From an uncultured Ruminococcus sp. (GTDB lineage: Bacteria > Bacillota > Clostridia > Oscillospirales > CAG-272), in assembly GCA_902766575.1 (NCBI GenBank), contig CACXED010000012.1:1-5679 (forward strand): a DNA stretch of 5,679 bases, in the 5' to 3' direction. The notes under the pieces were generated by a model, which saw nothing but the letters and a program-made list of their open reading frames with translations, was not told the origin of the DNA and made no database searches. A program made the translations under genes and the position numbers. The first letter of the stretch is position 1. Each line of letters begins with the position of its first letter. This document shows positions 1-5,402 of this stretch, piece after piece.

Positions 1-14
1 CTTTTTCATTGTTG

Positions 15-49
15 AATGAAGCCGGCGCGAAAGCGCCGGCTTCATTTTT
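15..49 (+). terminator. Intrinsic terminator of an off-window plus-strand gene
   Basis: A perfect 14-bp stem pairs 15-28 with 33-46 around a GAAA tetraloop, and the run of T ends at 49. The T tract lies on the right side, so it terminates transcription entering from the left of the window. The stem also lies 20 bp past the stop of the minus-strand AraC gene. In that direction no U tract follows, so it would be a weaker stop for that operon. Confidence 0.88.
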
Positions 50-66
50 ATATGGAATAAATGCTG

Positions 67-945
67 TCAATGCCGCGGCGGCACCTTTGTGTCCTTTTCG
101 TCGAAGTCCTCCGGGAACTCGAGAACCTTGCCGACAGTCTGTGAGAAAATTCTCGGAGTCATTCCCATCCGCTTTTTGAAGGTCTTCTGAAAATGCGTCT
201 CGTCTGAAAAGCCGCACTCAGCCGAAGCCGCGGTGGGAGATACGCCCTTTGCAATCAGCATTGCGGCGCGGGTTATCCTCGCCGAGACAACATATTGATG
301 CAGAGTCTCGTTCATATGAGCCTTGAAATCGGCGCAGAGCTTCTGCTCGCTGACGAAGCAGCTCTTTGCCAGCTCCGCAGCCGATATGTTCTCGGTGAGA
401 TGAGACTCGATATACTCGAGCACGCTGCCGATATAACCGAGCTGGTCGCCGCAGCTGATAGGTCCGCTGCGCCTGAGACACCGCTCTGTCAGCGACAGCA
501 GCCCGGCGAGCACTATGCCGCGCATTCTGTCGTCTATATCGAGCAGGACGATCGACGACAGAGCCCGGGCGCACTCGAGACAGTCGCCGTCAAGCTCGGT
601 CATGGTAAGTCCGTCGCGGAAAAGCGAACGGAGATCGAAGCTCTGAGCGACGCTTTGCAGGCTCTCTGCGGTAAAGTAAAAGACGAAGCACTCATAGGTC
701 AGCCCCTGCTTTGCGTTGGCTGTGTGGAACTCAAAGGGACGGTGCAGCCGGAGATGCGGTTTGGAGCTGACATATGCGTTTCTGCCGCTTATAACCTCAA
801 CGTCGCCGGACAGCACGAGCGACAGCTCATATTTTGAGTGAAAGTGAAGCCAGTCCTGCACAAAGCCGTCGGTCCTGAAATGCTGTATATATATGCGGTC
901 GGCAGGACCGAGCACGTCGTAGTAGCAATTTTTTGTTTTTTTCAT
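67..945 (-). CDS. AraC-family transcriptional regulator (cupin sensor plus double HTH)
   Basis: A 292-residue protein of normal AraC/XylS length. Residues about 30-95 look like the cupin-type effector-binding domain (WLHFHSKYELSLVLSG, then a second His-rich stretch ending in FVFYF). Residues about 170-270 are the paired helix-turn-helix domain: first HTH near 188-209 (ISAAELAKSCFVSEQKL), second near 236-260 (AECGFSDETHFQKTFKK, then the family-typical GMTP). The protein should bind DNA as a dimer and respond to a small effector through the cupin, but the ligand cannot be read from sequence. Its ATG overlaps the TGA of the ABC exporter upstream as ATGA, and GGAG at 954-957, 8 nt before the start, lies inside the exporter gene. 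It is therefore the second gene of that operon and is probably translationally coupled. It likely controls the exporter promoter and so its own synthesis, which is inference. A tail of about 20 charged residues follows the HTH domain. Confidence 0.93.
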   Translation of the reverse strand: MKKTKNCYYDVLGPADRIYIQHFRTDGFVQDWLHFHSKYELSLVLSGDVEVISGRNAYVSSKPHLRLHRPFEFHTANAKQGLTYECFVFYFTAESLQSVAQSFDLRSLFRDGLTMTELDGDCLECARALSSIVLLDIDDRMRGIVLAGLLSLTERCLRRSGPISCGDQLGYIGSVLEYIESHLTENISAAELAKSCFVSEQKLCADFKAHMNETLHQYVVSARITRAAMLIAKGVSPTAASAECGFSDETHFQKTFKKRMGMTPRIFSQTVGKVLEFPEDFDEKDTKVPPRH

Positions 946-2927
946 CCGATGATCTCCGGTTCGTGATCAAATTCCTCGTCCAAACGTTTATGCGGATTAC
1001 CATGTCTGCCGTGCGGCGGCTCGGGCGGCTCGTCGCCGGAGATATAGCGGCTCGCCTGAGTGGAGAACAGCTCGTAATATCTGCCGTGGAGCGCCATCAG
1101 CTCGGCGTGATTGCCCTCCTCGATGAGCTCGCCGTACTCGAGGACGATTATCTTTGAAGCCTTTGTCGCGCTCGAGAGCCGGTGGGAGACGAAAATCGTC
1201 GTCTTGTCCTTTGACAGCGCGTCGAACTCGTTGTAGATCTCCTGCTCGGCGATCGCGTCGAGAGCGGCGGTCGGCTCGTCGAGGATCATCACGTCCGCGT
1301 CGCTGTAGAACGCGCGGGCTATCGCCAGCTTCTGCCACTGACCGCCCGAGAGCTCGAGACCGTTATCCTCAAAGATCCGCATCAGCGGCGTAGAGTAGTT
1401 ATCGGGCAGCTTTTCGATGAAGTCCTTGGCTCCAGACTGAGCCGCAGCGTATCTGATCCGCTCGTCGTCGATCGGGCGCTCGAGGTCGCCAAAGGAGATA
1501 TTCTCGCGCACGGTAAAGGCGTATTTTCCGAAGTCCTGGAAGATAATACCGAACATCTTATAAAGTTCTTTTACGTCGTAGTCCCTGAGATCCACGCCGT
1601 CGAGCAGTATTTCGCCCTCGGTCGGGTCGTAGAGACGGGTCAGCAGCTTGAGAAGCGTGGTCTTGCCCGCGCCGTTGAGACCGACGAGAACCACGCTCTC
1701 CCGGGGATTGAGCGTGAAGCTGACGTTCTTTATAACGTCGCGCTCGGTTCCGGGATAGCGGAAGGAGACGTTTCTGAACTCGATGACATGACCGCCGCGA
1801 TTGACGTGCTTTGGCGGCTCGAGCCGCGGGACGATATGCTGCTCCTCCTTCATGAAGGAGATCATATTGTCGATAAAGAGCGTACCCTCGTAGATCGACG
1901 CGGTGGTCGAGATGAGAGTCGCTACGCCGCTGGCGATCTGGCTTAGAGCGTTGGTGTAGAACGAGTAGTCGCCGACCGCGAGCTCTCCGGTAAAGACCTT
2001 TCCGGCGATGAAGATATAGAGCGCGCAGTTCACAACCGTCGTCAGCACCGTCAGCCCGATGTGCCAGAAGCCCTCGGAGAGTATCAGCCGTCTGAGCCCG
2101 CCGAAATAGTTCGCAAAGACCTCCTTGTACTTTGAGATGAGCAGCTCGGACATACCAAACATCCTGACTTCCTTGACATGATCCTTGCTGCACATGATGT
2201 TTGAGAAATAATTGAGCTTTCTGCGCTCCTTTGAGCGGCGGAACATATAGTCGGCGTTCTTGCGTCGGTAGATGAAGTTGACGATCGCCGACGGTATCGA
2301 CATCGCGACGATGATCACCGGAGCGGCGGGGCTTACGGCGGCAAGCGCCGTGACGAAGCTCACCATGCTGATCAGCGTCGAGACTATGTTCAGAGTGGAG
2401 TTGAGTATCTGTACCGGACGGTTTCCGGCTTCACGGTTGGCGTTCTCGAGCTTCTGGTAGAACTCGGGAGTGTCAAAGCTTGCGGTGTCGATGGTCTTGG
2501 CCTTGTCGATGATCTTGAGCCGGATATGATTCGAGACGAGCTCTCCGGCGATCTTCATCAGCATACTGTCGATCTGATTGACTATCCGTCTGACGAACAT
2601 ATAGCCGAACTGTACGGCGAGCAGTCCGGAGATCGCGCTGAACTCGGCTACGTTTCCGCGGACGGCTTCGACGAGGAGGTTGAGCAGATCCTTTGCGATC
2701 AGAGCGCCGATTATCGGCATGACGCCGTTGAATACCGACATGAACACCATCACAAAGAGTATCCACGGCTTGGTCTCCCAGACCAGCCCGTATATGTAGA
2801 ACAGTCTGCCGAAGAATCCGACGAACAGGCGCTTCAGATAATCGGGAACCTCGCGTATATTCTTGGGAGGCGGAGTCAGGTGTCTCGACTGCTCCTTTGA
2901 GCCGGGCGGAGGAGGCGGCATATTCAT
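942..2927 (-). CDS. ABC exporter, fused membrane and ATPase domains
   Basis: A half-transporter of about 661 residues (663 from the first ATG). Numbering here is from the first ATG. The membrane domain spans about 50-350, with hydrophobic segments near 57-80, 99-118, 181-222 (two), 289-312 and 323-345. The ATPase domain covers about 384-625 and is complete: A-loop Tyr393, Walker A GLNGAGKTT at 418-426, Q-loop Gln466, signature LSGGQ at 528-532, Walker B ending LDEP with catalytic Glu553, D-loop ALD at 557-559 and switch His584. With all catalytic residues present it could work as a homodimer, and no partner half-transporter is visible. The signature context LSGGQWQK resembles NisT/SpaT-like peptide exporters, but there is no peptidase domain and the substrate is unknown. 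Three in-frame ATGs lie close together (2933, 2927, 2921). AGGAG at 2937-2941 sits only 3 nt from the first and an ideal 9 nt from the second, so 2927 is chosen. The protein has an N-terminal run of five prolines and a Pro/His-rich then acidic tail. Confidence 0.95.
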   Translation of the reverse strand: MNMPPPPPGSKEQSRHLTPPPKNIREVPDYLKRLFVGFFGRLFYIYGLVWETKPWILFVMVFMSVFNGVMPIIGALIAKDLLNLLVEAVRGNVAEFSAISGLLAVQFGYMFVRRIVNQIDSMLMKIAGELVSNHIRLKIIDKAKTIDTASFDTPEFYQKLENANREAGNRPVQILNSTLNIVSTLISMVSFVTALAAVSPAAPVIIVAMSIPSAIVNFIYRRKNADYMFRRSKERRKLNYFSNIMCSKDHVKEVRMFGMSELLISKYKEVFANYFGGLRRLILSEGFWHIGLTVLTTVVNCALYIFIAGKVFTGELAVGDYSFYTNALSQIASGVATLISTTASIYEGTLFIDNMISFMKEEQHIVPRLEPPKHVNRGGHVIEFRNVSFRYPGTERDVIKNVSFTLNPRESVVLVGLNGAGKTTLLKLLTRLYDPTEGEILLDGVDLRDYDVKELYKMFGIIFQDFGKYAFTVRENISFGDLERPIDDERIRYAAAQSGAKDFIEKLPDNYSTPLMRIFEDNGLELSGGQWQKLAIARAFYSDADVMILDEPTAALDAIAEQEIYNEFDALSKDKTTIFVSHRLSSATKASKIIVLEYGELIEEGNHAELMALHGRYYELFSTQASRYISGDEPPEPPHGRHGNPHKRLDEEFDHEPEIIG

Positions 2928-2936
2928 GATCATGAT

Positions 2937-2941
2937 CTCCT
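2937..2941 (-). promoter_or_regulatory. Ribosome binding site of the ABC exporter (decides the start)
   Basis: AGGAG on the minus strand, preceded by an A-run. Spacing is 3 nt to the ATG at 2933, 9 nt to the ATG at 2927 and 15 nt to the ATG at 2921, which favours 2927. The nine bases GGAGATCAT recur exactly at the ribosome binding site of the downstream AraC gene. Confidence 0.75.
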
Positions 2942-2962
2942 TTTTGCTTAAATGTTACCACA

Positions 2963-2991
2963 ATTATATCACCAGCCGTCGGAAAAGGCAA
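2963..2991 (-). promoter_or_regulatory. Promoter of the exporter-AraC operon
   Basis: Minus strand: -35 TTGCCT (2986-2991, 4 of 6 consensus bases), a 17-bp spacer, and a perfect -10 TATAAT (2963-2968) preceded by TG one base away, making an extended -10 element. Transcription would start near 2956, leaving a leader of about 25-30 nt before the exporter start. The weak -35 with an extended -10 suits an activator-assisted promoter. Confidence 0.7.
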
Positions 2992-3015
2992 TAGCTTATT
3001 CGCCGCGGACAGATT

Positions 3016-3049
3016 TTTTGTAAAATAAGCATAAAAATTTCGTAAAAGA
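3016..3049. repeat. Direct repeat pair, possible AraC-type binding site
   Basis: Two copies of the pattern TTT(T/C)GTAAAA, at 3016-3025 and 3038-3047, lie exactly 22 bp apart, about two helical turns. They sit about 25-58 bp upstream of the exporter -35 box. Dimeric AraC-family proteins commonly bind such direct half-sites. The region is AT-rich, so chance similarity is a real alternative. Confidence 0.35.
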
Positions 3050-3111
3050 TTGTTCACAACGCTAAAACGACCGGATGACAGGACTTTTGTGAATTTTGTG
3101 CATAATTCGAC

Positions 3112-3141
3112 TTGACAGCCGTACTTAAGATATTGTATAAT
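3112..3141 (+). promoter_or_regulatory. Consensus promoter of the aldolase-like gene
   Basis: Perfect -35 TTGACA (3112-3117) and perfect -10 TATAAT (3136-3141) with an 18-bp spacer. Transcription should start near 3148, giving a 5' leader of about 60 nt. A match this strong predicts high basal activity, which fits control by a repressor at the overlapping inverted repeat. Confidence 0.85.
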
Positions 3142-3150
3142 ATATCTTAA
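3125..3150. promoter_or_regulatory. Inverted repeat over the -10 box, probable operator
   Basis: The arms TTAAGATAT (3125-3133) and ATATCTTAA (3142-3150) are perfect reverse complements around an 8-bp centre that contains the -10 hexamer. A dimeric protein bound here would block RNA polymerase. The binding protein is unknown; the neighbouring LacI-type regulator is one candidate, although its own promoter palindrome has a different sequence. Confidence 0.55.
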
Positions 3151-3187
3151 TATATTTGAATTCAGCCGGTCAGCCATCCGGAATCAT

Positions 3188-3192
3188 AGGAG
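3188..3192 (+). promoter_or_regulatory. Unusually distant ribosome binding site of the aldolase-like gene
   Basis: AGGAG is the only clear Shine-Dalgarno before this gene but lies 16 nt from the ATG at 3209, against the usual 5-10 nt. An in-frame TGA at 3200-3202 rules out an upstream start in that frame. A TTG at 3199 lies 6 nt from AGGAG but in another frame. Confidence 0.5.
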
Positions 3193-3208
3193 TTGAAATT
3201 GAAATATT

Positions 3209-4276
3209 ATGATAAACGACGAAAAAATCGGAGCTATAAAAGCGCGTCTCAGACGGATCGGAGCGGACGGCTTTGACTGCGTCACCGCGGATCGCGGCGA
3301 TAAGGGGCTTGACGAGCTTACCAAGGTGATCTTTGAAAGCTCTGACAGCAGTCTCGGAGCGCTCATCATGGCGTCGACGCCGTCGCTCGCGGCATTTCTG
3401 GAGACGGGAAGGGCTCCCGACGTCTCGCTGATACCCGACGCCAAGCTCATCTGCGGCAGGATCGCCGTATGCGGGGAAGCCGGAGCTCCGGACGAGTTTT
3501 CAGCCGGATGCCGCGCGGCGATGACCGGAGAACGCTTTATCGTCGGAGGAGCGGATCTCACCGAGGCTCTGATGCGCTTTGAGGCGCTCGACCAGTGCGC
3601 GCAGCTCACGCTCGAGGCAAGGCTGCTCGGAGCCGGGCTTCGCGGAGTTTCGGATAAGCATCTTGCCGTCTACCGGCTGTTCGTCAGCACCGGGCTCGAG
3701 GCGTTCACGCCGAAGTCGCGTCCCGAGGGCGAGGACGAAGCCCGGGAGGAGCTCTGCCGGATAGTTAGGCTCGCCTGCTCGGACAGTCTGTTCGGCGGCG
3801 CGCAGGGGACGATCTCAAAGCGCCTTTCGGACGGCTCGTTCGTGATCACGCCCTACGGCTCGGATCGGAGCTCGCTGGCTCCGGAGGATCTCGTTCTGAT
3901 CGAGTCGGGCAGACGCGAGAGCGGGAAGAATCCGTCGCGCTCGGCGCTGCTCCATTCCGCGATCTACGGGAAAAATCCCGGGGTAGGCAGCATAATCTGC
4001 GCCCATCCGCCGAGGATAATGGCGTTTGCGGTCACGGACGCGGAGCTTACCGCCGAAAGGGTCGGCGGCACTGTCGCCAGATTCCCGTTCGGAGCGTCCT
4101 TCATGCAGCGCGAGCTTTTCGCGGGTGAGATAGCGTCAAAGCCCGCCTGCATACTCGAAAACGACTGCGTCATAACGACCGGAAGAACGCCCGAGGAGGC
4201 TTACGAGCGGCTCTCGGCTCTCGAATTTGCCGCCGGAGCAAGGATCTGCGCGGCTATCCTCGCGTCGGAAAAATAA
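3209..4276 (+). CDS. Class II aldolase/adducin-like protein with two aldolase-like units
   Basis: A 355-residue cytosolic protein without signal peptide or membrane segments. Residues about 178-352 follow the class II aldolase/adducin fold signature in order: GAQGTIS (197-203, family GxSGNIS), ITPYG (213-217, family TPSG), LAPEDLVLIE (223-232), PSRSALLHSAIY (242-253), the HxH region as CAHPP (264-268), and a C-terminal TGRTPEEAYERLSALE. In characterised members such as L-fuculose-phosphate aldolase one Glu and three His bind zinc. Here the aligned positions appear to be Ser245, Cys264, His266 and Asp319, so an ordinary zinc site is doubtful. Residues about 50-141 resemble the second half of the same domain (GALIMASTP against GSIICAHPP, and EALMRFEALDQCA against EAYERLSALEFAA), again without ligands. 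The usual single-domain enzyme is about 200-230 residues, so the length fits a tandem form. It is monocistronic between its own promoter and a terminator. Function is unknown: it may be a divergent lyase, a binding protein or a structural paralogue. Family membership is fairly sure, activity is not. Confidence 0.85.
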   Translation: MINDEKIGAIKARLRRIGADGFDCVTADRGDKGLDELTKVIFESSDSSLGALIMASTPSLAAFLETGRAPDVSLIPDAKLICGRIAVCGEAGAPDEFSAGCRAAMTGERFIVGGADLTEALMRFEALDQCAQLTLEARLLGAGLRGVSDKHLAVYRLFVSTGLEAFTPKSRPEGEDEAREELCRIVRLACSDSLFGGAQGTISKRLSDGSFVITPYGSDRSSLAPEDLVLIESGRRESGKNPSRSALLHSAIYGKNPGVGSIICAHPPRIMAFAVTDAELTAERVGGTVARFPFGASFMQRELFAGEIASKPACILENDCVITTGRTPEEAYERLSALEFAAGARICAAILASEK

Positions 4277-4279
4277 AAC

Positions 4280-4307
4280 AAACGGAGACCGCGAGGTCTC
4301 CGTTTTC
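4280..4307. terminator. Bidirectional terminator between convergent genes
   Basis: An 11-bp stem (4280-4290 with 4295-4305) closes on a GCGA tetraloop between the stops of the aldolase-like gene (4276) and the LacI-type gene (4312). On the plus strand the stem ends in TTTT; on the minus strand it is followed by a T-rich run, the complement of 4270-4282. It can therefore serve both genes. Confidence 0.88.
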
Positions 4308-4311
4308 ATAT

Positions 4312-5307
4312 TCATATGGTTTCGCCCGGGACGATCTTAAAGGGCAGCAGGATACTGTCGGTCCGGTCGAGCAGTATTCCGACCGCAGCTTTGCCGATTT
4401 CCGCGGTCGGATAAGCCACTCCGGCAAGCTCGGGGATCAGCCTGCCGATCAGCGGCAGACGGTCAAAGCCCATCAGACCGTATCTTCCGCGCACCAGCGG
4501 CAGACAGTCGGCGGTATAGGCGTCGCTCGGGCAGATCAGAGCCGTCCCGGCGTCAAAGCTGCAATCCCTGCCCGCACCGCTTTCAAGCTCGGCGAGCATA
4601 CGGCGGTATTTGTCGTAGCTGTCAACAACGTGGTATTCGACGTCAGCCTCCGCGCCGCTTCCGAAGCTCTCGACCGCGGCAAGAAAGCCGTCCCGCCTGA
4701 GCAGCTGCGCCCGGATGTTCTGCGAGGTCTTCTGGAGCAGCGGAGCCGCGTAGATCAGCCGCCGATAGCCGCGCGAGAGCACATATCCGGTTCCCTCTTT
4801 CATCGCGGCAAAGTCGTCTATCCCGGCAAAGGGGATCCCGTCCGCCCGGTTGCCGATGGTGACGACCGGTATCCCGCGTCGTATCATATCGAGATAATAC
4901 CCGGGATCGAGCGTCACCGGAAAGACTATCAGCCCGGCGATGTTCATCGAGCGCATCCGGGCGGCACATTCAAGCTCGCGCTCCGGATCGTACTTGGACA
5001 TCATTATGAGAGTGGAGAAGCCGCGCGCCGACGCCTCGGACTCTATCGCGGTGAGTATGGTCGTCAGAAATTCGTTGGAGAGATCGGTGATTATCACTCC
5101 GATCAGCGCCGATCTGCCCGAGCTGAGCGAGAGCGCGGTCTGATTTTTGACAAAACCGTTGGCCTCTGCGGCGTCGAGGATTCTCTTTTTGGTATCGGGA
5201 TTGATCCCGCCGCGCCCGTTGATAGCGCGGTCGACCGTCCCGATCGAGACCCCGCATATCCGCGCGAGATCCTTGACGGTGATTCTTGAATTTGACAGCT
5301 TTTTCAC
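4312..5307 (-). CDS. LacI-family transcriptional regulator
   Basis: A 331-residue protein of normal LacI/GalR length. Residues 9-55 are the DNA-binding head: ITVKDLARICGVS, the recognition helix SIGTVDRAINGR, then INPDTKKRILDAAEANGF. Residues 58-66 (ALSLSSGRS) form the hinge helix, with Leu61 at the position of the LacI base-pair-opening Leu. From 68 on it is a periplasmic-binding-protein-like sensor: LIGVIITDLSNEF, an RRDGF motif near 204-208 that matches the family's conserved sugar-contacting Arg region, GFDRLP (280-285, family GFDD) and AYPTAEIGKAAVGILL (298-313). It should bind an operator as a dimer and release or bind it with a sugar-like ligand, which cannot be named. Asp26 replaces the common Ser of TVSR, as in the TVDRA subgroup. 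The start is GTG at 5307, with GGAGG at 5314-5318, 6 nt upstream. It is convergent with the aldolase-like gene. A 16-bp palindrome in its promoter suggests autoregulation. Confidence 0.94.
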   Translation of the reverse strand: MKKLSNSRITVKDLARICGVSIGTVDRAINGRGGINPDTKKRILDAAEANGFVKNQTALSLSSGRSALIGVIITDLSNEFLTTILTAIESEASARGFSTLIMMSKYDPERELECAARMRSMNIAGLIVFPVTLDPGYYLDMIRRGIPVVTIGNRADGIPFAGIDDFAAMKEGTGYVLSRGYRRLIYAAPLLQKTSQNIRAQLLRRDGFLAAVESFGSGAEADVEYHVVDSYDKYRRMLAELESGAGRDCSFDAGTALICPSDAYTADCLPLVRGRYGLMGFDRLPLIGRLIPELAGVAYPTAEIGKAAVGILLDRTDSILLPFKIVPGETI

Positions 5308-5335
5308 GACCCGCCTCCGAAAAGATTATACAAAC

Positions 5336-5351
5336 AATATGATATCATATT
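5336..5351. promoter_or_regulatory. Perfect 16-bp palindrome, probable LacI-type operator
   Basis: AATATGATATCATATT is its own reverse complement and covers the proposed -10 box of the LacI-type gene. Size and symmetry fit LacI-family operators, although the centre is AT rather than the usual CG. The AT-rich surroundings raise the chance of accidental symmetry, but eight perfect base pairs per arm is notable. Confidence 0.55.
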
Positions 5352-5367
5352 TTTATCGGATTGTCAA
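5339..5367 (-). promoter_or_regulatory. Promoter of the LacI-type regulator
   Basis: Minus strand: perfect -35 TTGACA (5362-5367), a 17-bp spacer and -10 TATCAT (5339-5344, 5 of 6 bases) preceded by TG one base away. The start of transcription would be near 5332, giving a leader of about 25 nt. A perfect TATAAT at 5325-5330 is an alternative -10 but has no acceptable -35 at the right distance. Confidence 0.7.
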
Positions 5368-5379
5368 TCGGGTCGCGGG

Positions 5380-5401
5380 AAAAACGGCAGAAAATGCCGT
5401 T
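5380..5401 (-). terminator. Intrinsic terminator of the partial AraC gene
   Basis: A 7-bp stem (5383-5389 with 5395-5401) and a 5-nt loop start just past the AraC stop codon at 5403. On the minus strand the stem runs into five T. It is short but well placed, and separates the AraC gene from the LacI-type gene that has its own promoter. Confidence 0.72.
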
Positions 5402-5402
5402 G

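Noticed and set aside
295..837. 180-codon open frame on the plus strand opposite the AraC gene
   Set aside because: It is antisense to a clear AraC protein, shows no recognisable motif and arises from GC-rich codon composition on the other strand.
2952..3023. 23-residue plus-strand small frame in the exporter upstream region, considered as a possible exported peptide
   Set aside because: It has no ribosome binding site, overlaps the exporter promoter on the opposite strand, and lacks a leader or core peptide pattern.
2473..3177. 234-codon minus-strand open frame overlapping the exporter N-terminus
   Set aside because: It runs through the exporter promoter and leader and then out of frame through the exporter gene. 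The sequence is arginine-rich and low in motif content, as expected for a shadow frame.
4630..5289. 219-codon plus-strand open frame opposite the LacI-type gene
   Set aside because: It lies wholly antisense to a well-supported LacI-family protein and resembles no known family.
5325..5330. Perfect TATAAT on the minus strand as the main -10 box of the LacI-type gene
   Set aside because: No acceptable -35 hexamer lies 16-18 bp upstream, while the TTGACA/TATCAT pair has 17-bp spacing and an extended -10 TG.
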